64,000 nucleotides of DNA from Chromobotia macracanthus. Lineage: Eukaryota; Chordata; Actinopteri; Cypriniformes; Botiidae. The DNA is taken from contig JAZGTH010000146.1 in the NCBI GenBank assembly GCA_036877525.1, forward strand, positions 214,001-278,000. The letters are read 5' to 3'. Positions within the stretch are counted from its first letter, which is position 1; each line of letters starts with the position of its first letter. Made by a program: the position numbers and the translations under genes. A model generated the notes under the pieces. The model had not been told where the DNA came from and did no database searches. It saw nothing but the letters and a program-made list of their open reading frames with translations. Positions 33,000-44,831 of this stretch are shown piece by piece.

Positions 33000-33215
33000 C
33001 TGAGTTGGAAATGTACATTTGGGGTTTAAATACCTCATTGGCCACTGTTGGTCAGATGCTCACATACATGCTAATTAAATGGGCCAGGTCTCTGCACAGA
33101 TCATTGGGTACTGCTGATTAAGGCACGATAGGATAGGCTATGTAAATCAAAGACAAGCATCCCAGCAAATTAGATGTTAAATCAAGACATATTCTCCAGA
33201 GAATGTTAATAAACA
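33000..33215. promoter_or_regulatory. Candidate conserved non-coding element
   Basis: This is a repeat-free block with TTGGCCACTGTTGG, CATGCTAATTAAATGGGCC, CTGCTGATTAAGGC and CAAATTAGATGTTAAATC. The density of TAATTA/GATTA cores and unique look suggest an enhancer; this is inference only. Confidence 0.38.
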
Positions 33216-35223
33216 GGATCATGATTAGCATTGAAACAAATCTCACGCAACATGTCCAGATTTACATTTTTATTTAACTTAATTCTAAAACCAATAAGAC
33301 TTCATTGTGAGACAATTTCATTTTTTGAAAATTCAAAATTCTCATTATTGGAATCAACTTACCAATCAACTAATACACAGTTAAAACATACATTTTACTA
33401 TTCATACAATGATCTTTTCACATCTATAAAATATAGGCAAAACTAGAAATACTACAATTATAAAAATTGTGTATTTGAATATATATTTCTTTTTTGTATT
33501 ACAGTATAGAGCAAAAAACATTTTTTGTGAGATTCACTCATAGATGTACATAAATGTGTTTTAAGTGCATTCTCAGTAAGGTGAAAGAAAGGTGAACAAA
33601 CCAATATACTGCACAGACAGGCCATAAAATGAGCAGCATATGTCATCATTTGAATAAGAATGCTGAATGTACTATTCTGAAGCATTTGGGGCATTGCCAG
33701 CGCTTCTGGGAATGTTAAATGTGTCACTCATTGGAACTCTGAGTAGGAAACACATTCTTCAGCACACAATGTAAAGCTGCTTTTGGTATGGAAGTCTCCT
33801 CCTGCCTGCTGTGGCATAACCATATCAAGTAGCAAATGTCCTTCAAGCTTTTGTCATAAAACCGATACACCACAATGATAAGCACAGCATGCTATCAATC
33901 ACACATCCTGTGACTGTCAGCTCACGAGAACGGCTCCCGATTGCCCATGAATCATGCAACATTCAAGCATGTGATAGTCATTCACACCCCCATCCCCAGC
34001 CCACTCCATTCAACATGCCGGCTGTAATAAGTCTTAAATATTTCTAATGATTATGACCAATTTTCTGTCAGAAAGACTTCTGTGTATTTTATGACCGAGG
34101 TAGCGCAGTGCATTGTGGGAAACTGAATAGAGCCTGTTCTAAAGGCATTTTGCCCCACACATTTCTTGTTGAAATAATTTTTTTTTTACCTTATATATGG
34201 TTTCGGGCTTTATCATATTTTATTTCAAGTGTTGCCTCATATCAATTAATTATCCATGACAACTATATAATTTTGGGTACAAGCAAAGAGTATGAAGGAC
34301 ATGTCATTACCTTGAGTTCTAATTACTCTTACATATAAGTTTTCAAACACCTTTTTATCACGGCGACTGCAGCAGGAATAAAGAATGAGAAAACCCCAGC
34401 ATGACCAATCAGCTTAGTGTTTAGAACCGATTTAAAACAAACATCCTCAGAGATTCACCTTCAAAGCCAGCCTACTACACTTGACTGCAAGATGCAGTCT
34501 GATTCTAATCAGAGTATTTTTCTGAAGATCTTTAGGCTTGGACAGGCAGCAAATGAGAGAGAGACATGTGCCAAACAATAAACAAACATTATCGCCTTGT
34601 GGCATCTCAACCCTTGCTGTGACTTCTTTCACAAGCCCTCTGCACTAGTCAAGGGCTTTAAGAATGCAAGCACAGGATAATTAAAAAAACCAAAAAGCTG
34701 TCTGATCCACAGATGGTGGGGTCGATAGACGCTTTCATTATTATGCACTGTGCACTGAGGGGCTTGAGTAAAGTGTCAATAAAATTAACATCAGGAGGCT
34801 CATAACTGTGACTTCTGCACCCATTTTACCTTGTCCTTCAAATGTTGTATCATGCTGAACCCACATTTAAATGATTTAGAATTAAATTAATCTAGAATAA
34901 AAGGCAGTTTTACATATTGGTATATAATATAGTAGAATATTACAGTATTAACCTAATATATACATTAGATGGAGATTTCTCGTACTTCATTCTTCAAAAA
35001 AGTCTGACTCTAAGTGCACTACTGTTGAACTTCTGAGTTTCAGAATTTAAAACCACTTAACATATTTCGCATTAATGTTCTAGTTGCTTATTTGTTGACA
35101 TACAAATAATAACAACACATATTTACCTATTTACATAACACAGTGCACATATTTACATAACAGCAAACTTACCAATTTGGCAGCCATATTGGTAACCCCC
35201 CCAGGGCAGCTATCTCTAGTTGC
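33216..35223. other. Gene desert, nothing certain
   Basis: No gene was seen. The part at about 33880-34060 and at 34440-34660 is less AT-rich and repeat-poor. CCACATTTAAATGATTTAG and similar AT-rich words fill the rest. Confidence 0.45.
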
Positions 35224-35260
35224 ATGTAGTATTCACACAGTCACTGTGTGAATACTACAT
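35224..35260. repeat. Perfect 17-bp stem hairpin with 3-base loop
   Basis: ATGTAGTATTCACACAG (35224-35240), then TCA, then the exact reverse complement CTGTGTGAATACTACAT (35244-35260). Perfect pairing over 17 bp with such a tight loop is unlikely to survive by chance if old. Function unknown. Confidence 0.96.
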
Positions 35261-36105
35261 TTCAGACAACATGTCCACAGTCTATCACTGTGGAGGAGAA
35301 AAGACCTCAGGCAGGTGACAATGACAAAAATGTTTTATTCCATAAAGACAATGAAAAATGCAACAAAATCACTATTGTAGGTGTAACTTTGTGAGTGTTA
35401 ACATCTTACAGTCAAAAATAACATTCCCCAACACTATATATAAAACCAGTCTTTTAAAAGCTGGATGTGAAATGTTTCTCTGTGATGATGTATCTGGGTG
35501 TGTTTAAGAGGAGCTGAGTGTACAATCTACTTGACTCTGTGGGGGATCTTGGCAAAAAAGAAAAAAGCTTGCTGTATACCTGTGTGTGTGTGCTTATGTG
35601 TGTGTCTCAAATCAATAGTGTGATAAAATTTAAAGAGCAAAAACATTACGGGGGTGGGGGGTTGTGGTGGGGGAGTCCATCAGGAATAGGACCATGGAAC
35701 ATTAGATTAAAGTCATAAAACAAATGACAGACAACTAAGACCAAAGATGAATACACGTTTGTAGAGTATTGACAAAACACTTGGCATGATTGGTCACGCC
35801 CTGTGGATATAATAGACAATATGTGAACGAATGTGAATGAATGGTTGGGACATTGCTCCTGTATACAGTACATTTTCATACCCTATCATACATCAGTATA
35901 TGTTTTATTGTATTGCATAACATTTTTGAACTCGTAGTTTTTGATCATCAACAAATAAGAATACGTATGTTAATTTGAACTACCTTCATTTGAGCAGATC
36001 TTTGCAATTTGATTGAAAAAACTAGGCAATTTATTTGGAAATATTGATCCAAAGTGTTAATTTGTTTCTTTTTCTAATCTTTTAGTAAACACTTTGCCAC
36101 CGCAG
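35261..36105. other. Gene desert, nothing recognised
   Basis: This is AT-rich. A G-rich string at 35650-35672 (GGGGGTGGGGGGTTGTGG) is the only outlier. It might form a quadruplex on the + strand. Confidence 0.45.
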
Positions 36106-36400
36106 CTAATGTTCTCAGATCGATGGCTAACTTTCTCTAAAATTTCTCTCAAAGTTCTCTTAAAGTTATCAAAAATGTTCTTGCAGTAACTTTAGAAGTT
36201 TTTTAACATTATATATTATACATATCAAAAACGTTCTTAAATTGATAGTGGAATGAGTTGAAAATGTTACAGAGTTTAAAAAAGTCTGAATAAACGTTCT
36301 TATAACCAAGCAATAATGTTAATACCATGTCTAAAAATCTGAACATTTTAAACATTACTAGAACATTCAAAATAATCTTTTGAATGTTCATCTTTTAACT
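36106..36400. repeat. Possible decayed repeat rich in GTTCTTA/AACGTTCTT words
   Basis: AAAGTTCTCTTAAAGTTAT, AAAATGTTCTTGCAGTAAC, AAAAACGTTCTTAAATTG, TAAACGTTCTTATAACC and AACATTACTAGAACATTC follow one another. This repeated wording resembles a fish AACGTTCTAAGAACGTT-type repeat in decay. Boundaries are approximate. Confidence 0.4.
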
Positions 36401-36439
36401 GATCATTAACTTGATCTTAAAAGGGTGATTTGCATTGTT

Positions 36440-37640
36440 ACAGGAAAACCCAACCTGAGCTCATACTGACACACAATCAGACAGTATATCAAAGACAGAC
36501 TGGCTGCTTATTGTTTTTGGGTAATTACCCCATCATTCCATTCTTTAGTATGTATGAAGGCAGAATAGCACCCTAAGGGGTGCGGCTAAGCAGCTCATCA
36601 CTCATTTTGAGGAATTGTGTAGGTGAATTGTAAGTAAACTCTGCGAGTGTGCTTGGTTGCTTGAGTACCAGATGCCAGCCAAGCTTGCCAGTGTGTGGAC
36701 ATGTGATCGCCTCATTAAGTCAGGAGGAGTGAGCCCATTGGCCCTTTCCTGCCAGAACGCTGAAGCTCAGTCAAGCCAGGCGTCCCTTTGCCCAGACAGC
36801 TACCGATCAGGCAAGCAAGCCAGCTGGGACAGATCCTAATTCATTACAGGGAGGCAAGAATAAGAAATAAAAATGCAAGGCCAGCATTGAGGATTGGGCC
36901 GCGGGGATCTGGCAATGATATTAGAGGAAGGAAAACTTCCCTCTAAGCAGCAGATTATGAAAACATTAAGCAACAATTACTGTAATGACAATTACTTATG
37001 GCAAAGGATGCAGGCAAGCTGTGTGCATCTGGCTAATGCAGCTAGTTGCAGGGGTGAAACACTGGAGAAAGGGCTTTTCATTTGTTTTCGACTTCATTTG
37101 TTTTCATTTGAGGGGGGAATGCAAAGGGGCACGGTCGTCACAGGTTGACAATCTCACTGAGCATCAAATTGGCATTGCTGTTCGATATGCAATGATCTCG
37201 ATTTATTACTTGTCTAAAAGCAGATCTTTCTTCAGGCCTTCAGGTTAATGCTTAGCAGGTGTTAATTGGATTCTATTTCAGTCCTTACTGACTAGATCGA
37301 CTGGCTAGCATGTTCCAGCGAATGTGTTAGCATGTCTAAGTCTAGTTTTTGTCAGCTTTTTCATTTCGATCAAGTCACACACATTTCGTTTTTGCACGTG
37401 AGCCAAAGTAATATTTATAAGCCCAAACAGATGCTGCTTCAGAACAATCTTGTCAGATTTGATTAAACTCTCTCTGACACACAACAAAATTGAGTGCACA
37501 CAGATTGCTCTCATCGGCCCAACCTGTGATTACATGAGAGGATTCAGTTATCGCGGCTAATATCATTAGCATTCACAAGCATTTCCCCGTTCAGATTTCC
37601 TTGATGTTGTGCATGCAAGTTTATGCAAACAGGTGGTGCA
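36440..37640. promoter_or_regulatory. Cluster of candidate conserved non-coding elements
   Basis: About 1.2 kb is free of recognisable repeats, is less AT-rich than its flanks, and is dense in developmental-type sites: GCAACAATTACTGTAATGAC followed by AATTACTTATGG (36971-37002), CATCTGGCTAATGCAGC, GCCTTCAGGTTAATGC, GGTGTTAATTGGATTC, CGGCTAATATCATTAGC and TGCACGTGAGCC. The overlapping open frames at 36657-37248 carry no protein family pattern and are interrupted. It is the longest such block in the window and a good enhancer-cluster candidate. Confidence 0.45.
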
Positions 37641-38215
37641 GCAAACAGGTAGCAAATGTCCTCACTTAGATGAGTCTGCTGGATTGAATCCAAAACTAAT
37701 TTTGTCTACATATAGAACAAGGTGACCCAACCAGTTTTCTAAAGTTCTGTAAACTTTTCTACACAAGTTTGCCATTATATTTAATTCAGTTAACTCACAC
37801 TGTACCTCCAGGTATTTAAACAGAACGTCAACTTTATACACACTGAAAATGTAGCATAACAGATGTTGCCTACATATGCAATCTTCTAACTCTGAATCTG
37901 TTATTTCTATCAATTTATTTAGTTTTTAAATTTTTTTTCAGACACACGAGTAAACCTGTCAACTTACATTAAAAATGTCTGATTCTTGTTTTTCCCCACT
38001 GGAACTGGTAAAAATTTGCAGATTTGAAAATAACATTTGAGTCAATCATAAATATTCAATGTAACATTATGTGCAAGTTACCAAAAGGTGATTTTTTAAA
38101 AATACCAACATTCCTTGTTTTCATTTTTAACCAGATGCATGGAACAATTTTTTCCAAGTAGCGTGATGATCCGCCAAGATTTTCAGATTTGCTACCATAT
38201 TAATTTTGTCTGTCT
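37641..38215. other. Gene desert, AT-rich
   Basis: Nothing recognised; the 83-codon minus-strand frame at 37662-37913 has no family features. Confidence 0.45.
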
Positions 38216-38590
38216 GTCAGGCGCGCCATATTTTACTGTACTGTATTGAGTTCTGCCCTTAACGTGCCCATTAAATCACAGAGCAAGATTAAAACTGAAG
38301 AGGCCAACACAGCTCAACAAGATGTACAGTACTGTAGGGTAGCTTGGCTTCACGAACCAAGATGGATGGACTTCGATTTGGGCAGGATGGGGTGCCTCCA
38401 TTGGGTGGTTTGGGCTACCAGAAACCATAAATCAGAATGGCAGCAGAGGTCTGGACTCAGGTGGTGTAATGATCCGAGCAGCATGTGGCTGACCTCCTCT
38501 CGGCCATCAGGTTTTGAGGGTCTTCTCGGCTTTGTCATTCATCACTGCTGTCCTGATGGCTAAGAGTCCACTGCGTCTTTGTGGACATAG
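38216..38590. other. GC-richer block of unknown nature
   Basis: This stretch stands out against AT-rich flanks and carries overlapping open frames: 105 codons on + (38246-38563) and 62 codons on - (38350-38538). Neither protein shows a domain, membrane segment or signal peptide that I recognise. It holds GGCGCGCC and GATGGCTAAGAG words. It may be an unknown repeat, a long non-coding RNA exon or a conserved element. Confidence 0.35.
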
Positions 38591-40734
38591 GACATAGTGT
38601 AAAGATATCTTCAGGTTCAAACAACAGGACAGATGGACAGTGAAACAATAAAAAGAAAAGCTCAGAACATTTACTGAAACTAACTTGAAGGAAAGACATA
38701 ACATAGGTTAATTCAGTTCCATGGAAAGCCTGATACTAGATCAGTAGAACAATTCACAAGTGGTTCCCAACTCATAGAAACAGCAATTGATTGTAGGAGC
38801 ATAACAGTTTAATAGAATTTAAGAAGTGTTGCTCATAAATGTAAACTACTTGTGACTGCTCATGTTTATTAATCTAAGTATATTAGTCTAAGTAGTCAGG
38901 TGTTTGAATCAATAATTTAATGCCTTAACAAACAGTATTTTTGCTTGAAAACAGGAAACTAGTTTTAGACAAGGTTCTGAGGCACCATAATGTCACCTAA
39001 TGTCACCTAATGATCCAGAAACTCAAGTGAACTTTATGGATAACCAAGTGAATATTTTATGACTGAAATGCCTATTTCTCAGTAGAAATAGAATTATAAG
39101 TTGACAAAAATGGACAGTTATGAATTCCTTTAGCCTAATTCTTTCAATTTCTCAGTCACATGCCATTTATATTCTTTCCACCAACCGCCAACCCGTATGC
39201 AAGGATTATGGGATATTATAGTTGAATACTGTACATCTGTGTTTTATTTTGAACTGACCAGATGATGTTATGCAAGCATCAGTTCTTGAATTTGACTATA
39301 AAATTTTAATGTCTGCATCTTCTAAAAAGTGAATTCTGTCAAAGTGTAGGAGTGCACTATAACATGACCTCAGACAAACAAACCTAGACTAAAAGCCAAT
39401 AATAATAATGTTTGGTGGTGTTCACAAGAACAGGTTCAGACAAATCAAAGAGTCATTAAAAAGACAGTGGTTAAGAGAAGGAGAGATGCATGCTGGGAAA
39501 TCACTCATGGGAATCTTTAATAGGGTCTCTCTATTAGCATATTTATATGCTTCTCATCTGTAAAGAAACTGTATTGCTCCTTCTTCATTAAAAGCTGAGT
39601 TTTATGACACATCATATTCTTCATGGCTTCCACACAAGCATACTGTATCAGGCCCCTGAAAGGTTGTCCTTGCCAGTCAAGGAGAGGCCTTTACATTTCT
39701 CAGCTGAAAACATGCAGTGATACAGATGATTATTAATGTGTCATTTACAGTAATGTTTACACTACACAGGTCACCAGTCAAAGGAAAAACATTGAACTTC
39801 CAGCAACAAATATGTAGTTGAAACCGTAAACAACAGAAACATTTCACAAAATGTATGTATTTATATTGTATACACATGCCAAAAAAACATTCTGCATTGA
39901 GGTGCCTTATAGCAGGAAGGCGACATTTTAGTGCAGAATCAGTATTCATATTCAGAAATACTATATATATAGTATTTCATATTCAGAAAATCTGTCAGCA
40001 TTAGTCAATTATGTGATAAAGTTTAATGTTTAGGGTTGCATCATTGCAATAACAGTGAGGATTGCATTAGCAAGCAGCAGTAATTATATAGCTCCATTTG
40101 GTATGTCATAGTTCATTGCTTTGAGAAAGCACGACTGTCTTATTGACAAGATATTCACATGGGTCAAAAAAAGGTTAGAAGTCAAAGACAGAATAATTTA
40201 TTGAAGGCCAAAATGGTTTGTTCCGCTAAAGTGTTTTGTCATTATATGCTGGGTGGTGAGCACAAGAGCTTTCCATTTGTGTTTGTGTAAACAGTGGAAC
40301 ACAATTTATCTGCAACTGTACACATGAGTCAGCAATAATTACTGTTTATTGATAGTTACAGAGGCATTGCAATTTTTGATTAAGAACCCACATTAAATTG
40401 CTTAGGTAAAAATGCGCTGTTATATAAAACTCACTGCTTTTCTCTGGAAGAAAGTTATTTTCTTGATTATAATTTCACACAATGAAGCACTATTTATTAC
40501 TGCTGGTTCATGCAATTTACCATAAGTATAATGTTTACAATGCAAAGACTTTTGTGAATCATACAAAAAACATGTTCAGTTTACATTTTAAGCCTGAAAA
40601 TTATATTTTACATGAAGAAAATAAAGCATATTTGAGGCAGTTAGGATAGCGACATGTTCATGATAATTCATTCTTTCAATTCACTATTTTCTTGTATCCA
40701 TAGTTAAATTTTTTTGTAGTATGTATTTTTTTGT
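38591..40734. other. Gene desert with a 22-bp perfect palindrome
   Basis: This is mostly AT-rich DNA without a gene. The palindrome AAATACTATATATATAGTAT-TT at 39956-39977 is fully self-complementary and is flanked on both sides by CATATTCAGAAA (39947-39958 and 39978-39989), a short direct repeat. Confidence 0.5.
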
Positions 40735-40846
40735 ATGTGTAGACAGTAACAAGGATGAGAGAAGGGGTGGGATTAAAACACAACCCAGGTTGGACTCAAA
40801 CCTGTGTCCGTGTGAATCAACAGCTTTTACCACTGCACCATAGCTC
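40735..40846 (-). mobile_element. tRNA-derived SINE
   Basis: On the minus strand: a box A-like GCTATGGTGCAGTGGTAAAA, then GTTGATTCACACGGACAC, box B-like AGGTTTGAGTCCAACC, then TGGGTTGTGTTTTAATCCC and ACCCCTTCTCTCATCC, ending before a T/A-rich tail. This is the typical structure of a fish SINE with GTGCAGTGGTTAGC head and CCTGGGTCGTG body. Confidence 0.8.
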
Positions 40847-41249
40847 TGATCACTAAAGCTGAGATTCTCCAGTCTACGTAGAACTAAACATTGGAATAAA
40901 CAACATTATAATTAATAATGTATTTCATAATGACATTTAATGAATTGTTTTATATTGTAATACTTCATTTTACTGAGTAATTTATCACCAGGAAAAAATG
41001 TTACTTCAGTGTACAATTTCCATAAATTTAGTACTGCTTTATTTCAGGCAGCGTAAACTAAGCAGAAAGAAGGTTATTTGTACCTTGCTTCCTCTGTTTA
41101 CAACCCCTCATAGTGTGATAAAATACATATTAAACTAGATTTGAATAATAAATATGATTAACGATGAGTCTCTGGGGCTGCTGAAATTAATTATAATCTG
41201 AATGAAAATTCCTGACCTTACTTTCCAAGAAATGAACAGGTAATCTCAC
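40847..41249. other. Gene desert, AT-rich
   Basis: Nothing recognised. Confidence 0.45.
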
Positions 41250-41645
41250 AAAATGACAAACGCTCTAAAATATTTGATTGTCATGCCGAACACATTGATT
41301 TTGAATCCTTTGTTTTGCTCATCTTGATTAGAGTAATTTGTGCATATTTGCTGTTTATTAATTTGCAGTGATCGTTAATTGTGATTGGACATGTTACTTG
41401 TTCTACATTTAACACAACATTCTTCATATGCACTTGTCTTCAGATTAAAACAAGAAACGTTCAAGAGAGTTTTCTATCTTAATTACGCCACTAATCGTGG
41501 CATTAATTCGCAATGCCCAGTGAAGGTAAGCGTCCTTTTGCATGGGGAAAAACTGTCATTCATTAGCAGATGCCATCAAGACCTAATCGTGTTACAGCTC
41601 ATTAAATGCGGTCTCCTGTGTCATTAGGTCCTCACAAGTGTGGGT
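41250..41645. promoter_or_regulatory. Strong candidate conserved non-coding element
   Basis: This block is dense in homeodomain, POU and SOX-type cores and free of repeats: CCTTTGTTTTGC, TTTATTAATTTGCAG, CGTTAATTGTGATTGG, CTTAATTACGCCAC, GGCATTAATTCGCAATGC, CATTCATTAGCAGATGCC, GACCTAATCGTG and GCTCATTAAATGCGG. The 80-codon + frame at 41385-41627 has no family signature. Such wording is typical of deeply conserved vertebrate enhancers; conservation itself cannot be seen here. Confidence 0.5.
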
Positions 41646-42809
41646 ACAGGGCCCTCCTTACCATATTTATGCTTTGAATAGTGATGGTTTTGAGGACATG
41701 GGAGCACCAAAAGTCATGGCCTTCTAATGGGGATACCAAAACCCATTTGCAAACCTTCTGTTGCAGCTGAGTGCCAGAGATGGCACTCTTGCGCTGCTGA
41801 TATCGTATTATGGTGAAACCCAGAGTGGAAATGGCAGTTTTGATTGCTGCCCCTTGGTAGACTGCGGCTAATGACATTTTTGGGAAAGATTTTAGACTTT
41901 AGTCAAAAATGGTATTATTAAAAATTGTCCAAGCCAAAATAAAATACGTTTTAATAATAATAAATGTTGATGTTCAGGGTTTAAATGAACTTTTCTATTC
42001 ACACCTTGTAAACCAGCCATAAATATATTTACCTGCCATGAAACTGTATTTATTTCTTTATAATCTTGTATACACTGAAAACACCACAGGCCATTGTGTC
42101 ACATGCAGCTTCAAATATAGCCAACAGTCTTTCTGTAAAACAGCACCTCTCACAAAATAAAATATTTTTCGGTACAATGTGTCTCCACAAGGAGTACTGG
42201 AGTTATGGCAATATAAATTTTCCTCTAAGATACATGATGTTTTCTTTGAGAGACCATTTGTAGTTCAGTGGTTTAATTGTTTGACATTGCTAACATTAGT
42301 GATTGTCATAATATCGTTCTTAAGAGGCATTTGCACACAAGATACTTATTGGTTGCTAGTAGGAATACTATCAACCTATTCCTACAACCTAGCAGGAATA
42401 TTTACTAGACTGCAATCTCCAGTGGATACTGTTCACATTCCTGTTGGTATTTGCTGGATTGTGTCACTGCTTATTTGAATAAGATTGCATAAAACTCAGC
42501 TCAACTTTATCACACCACCAATGGCTGTTGCTCTTGTCATCTCAAAACATTCAGTAAATGTAAACGACTTCCAGATGCTTTAATGCTGTCATTTACTTTG
42601 CAATTTAAGCTATGTGGGATATTACTATTCATAAAATCCTGGCCAATGGCTCAATTTTATTTACTTTGCGAAATCCAGTTATTGCTTCTAATTCTCCTAT
42701 AAAATTGGGTGAATTTGAAATCCTTCTGAAAATAATTTTTGTTATTTTGACGTTTTTAATTTTGCACATTTATTGATTTCTGAGTGATATAGATGGGATA
42801 TGTGCCTGC
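41646..42809. other. Gene desert, no gene supported
   Basis: An inverted pair GTAGGAATA / TATTCCTAC lies at about 42358-42385. Open frames at 41632-41877, 42066-42263 and 42179-42478 have no domain; the last has two hydrophobic stretches but no start context or homology I can name. Confidence 0.4.
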
Positions 42810-43135
42810 TGGCAGTTTCCCTTGAATTACACACAGGAATGGGAAGCTTTACTTACCCTGACAAGCCTATTTTCCTCCCTGCTATTCTAAACAGGACAGT
42901 TAAGCACAATCACAGAAATGGCTTCATTATGCCGCATCTGCTAGTTTTTAAATGGCAAAATCTCAGCTGGTAGCTGTGTTAGGTTATAAAAGTCTCTGGC
43001 ATAAAAATGTTTAATGGGAGTCACATTTATTGACATTTTCTTCAACATTAACTGTTGTAATAGATGTTCACTCTGCCAGTATCGTTATAGCCTTTGGCTT
43101 ATAAAACATATGCCTGAATCACTCATGGGGGAGAA
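42810..43135. promoter_or_regulatory. Candidate conserved non-coding element
   Basis: This unique-looking block has GGCAGTTTCCCTTGAATTAC, GGCTTCATTATGCCGC, AATCTCAGCTGGTAGC and CTTTGGCTTATAAAAC. It has no repeat signature. Low-confidence call by composition. Confidence 0.3.
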
Positions 43136-43173
43136 CAAACACTTGTTACCATAATTATGTAATAATGAACCCC

Positions 43174-43175
<2 letters not shown>

Positions 43176-43216
<41 letters not shown>

Positions 43217-43221
43217 ACATA
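43176..43221. repeat. (AT)n(GTAT)n microsatellite
   Basis: An AT run (43178-43204) passes into GTATGTATGTATACATAC. It directly abuts the transposon end that follows. Confidence 0.95.
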
Positions 43222-43570
43222 CAGTACCAGTCAAAAATTTAGAAACACTTGACTTAAATGTTTCTCATGATCTTCAATTTTTTTATCGGAAGGTGTTTGC
43301 TTAAATGTATTTTGCATACAAAAACATAATTGTGCCAACATATTACTTTCTGTCATTAGAAAATTTAAATTTTATTTTAAAAAATTTAAGTGGGCAATTT
43401 GTACCAAATAATTCAGAAAAAGCAGACAATCAGAGCAACAAGTAGATGAGAACTTTTTCAATATTGTTTAAAAAGCATCTCTGTGTGACACTTTAGGAAA
43501 CTGGGTAATAAAATGTCAAGAAATTTTTTTGTAAATTCTAGACAAAGGGTGACTACATTGAAGACAGAAT
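43222..43570 (+). mobile_element. Non-autonomous DNA transposon remnant (CAGTACCAGTCAAAA family)
   Basis: The left end CAGTACCAGTCAAAAATTTA, then GAAACACTTGACTTAAATG, TTTCTCATGATCTTCAA, CATAATTGTGCCAACATATT, GTTTAAAAAGCATCTCTG and ATTCTAGACAAAGGGTGACT follow, in order, a widespread fish repeat that begins with CAGTNCCAGTCAAAAGTTTG and ends with its inverted complement. The right end is not recognisable here, so the copy is truncated or rearranged after about 43570. It contains no open frame. Confidence 0.7.
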
Positions 43571-44831
43571 ATAAGATAGAATGTAGCTAGAATATAACCT
43601 CGAAATATAGAATATAACCTAGAAATATAACCTATTTCGAATTGTCTTTCATAATCTGATCTTGACTTTTGTTGAGAAATCATATTCAACTTTATGACTT
43701 TGATTTAAGTATTTTGTATCTTGGCAAATCTAAAAATCTAATGGGGTCTATATCTCCAGAAAAAGAGAAACAAGACGTTTAAGTCTCCCTTAGCTCTCAG
43801 TGTAATCTCATTACTGTCCAACAACTGAGATATTAAAGAGATCTTGCTTGTGAATTTTCTTTCATTGTGAGCCAATAGAAAAGGTCATCCATTCTGAAGG
43901 ACGCTTGCTTGTAAATCTTTTTAAATTTGGGTCTTTAGCAGTACACCAAAGTCGATTCACACAGTGAAGTTCAAACACATTTAATCCACATTTTGAAAGG
44001 TAACTAGGCTTTTAAATGCTCTTGAACTGTGTAAACACAACTTTTTAATGCTAACTGGCCAAGCCTTCTGATGGCAGTGCTTTGTTCTTTGCATCTTTTA
44101 TGTAGGTGTTATTATCTTACCAAACACAGCAAGTTTCTGCAAACCATTTATGGCAAGTTGAAGTGATTAAATAGTTTGTTTGGGCAAGAGCGACTATGTT
44201 GCTGAAGGCCTAATATCAGGATAAAGTTGTATTGCTGTTTTTGGATATCAGCTTTACAATGTGCAAGCACCTCTCATTGATAAAATAATAGGACAGTGAC
44301 TGTAATTGGAGAGGGTAAAAAACTACAGTCCAATAATGTGCAGGGCTGTGATAAAAGCTTATCGACACTGCAGTAAAAGTGTGACCTCCATAATGTTTCA
44401 GTCATGAATCTTGATGTGCAGAGATGGATGTGGAGCCCAGCAGTGGAGAAGACAGTGGGTTGGAATGAAAGGCACCCTGTGTAGCCAAAACATCACATAC
44501 ACAAGGCTAATGCCTCCACAGAAATAAGACAAGTAGGCTGGTAATGGAATGCTGTCGATGACAACAAACAACCACAGCTTGGTGCTCTAAACAAACAGGA
44601 AATGCTTTTATAGTAAATGGATCATTCCATCCTATGCCACTATCACATGTCTTACCTTACTGGATAGAATAATAAACCTATAAAAGATGAAAATCTTATC
44701 CGTTAGTTCTTTTATCACAATAAAGTGGCTGAATAAAGTGGCTTTGGTTTGAGCAGATGCTGCTATTTTTGTTGCATCCCTTGACTTCAAACATTAAAAC
44801 CTGCCAACTGCCAATTTATTGAGAAACATTA
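43571..44831. other. Gene desert, nothing recognised
   Basis: This is AT-rich. A small tandem repeat of GAATATAACCT-like words occurs at 43590-43632. The part at 44380-44600 is less AT-rich and unassigned. Confidence 0.45.
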
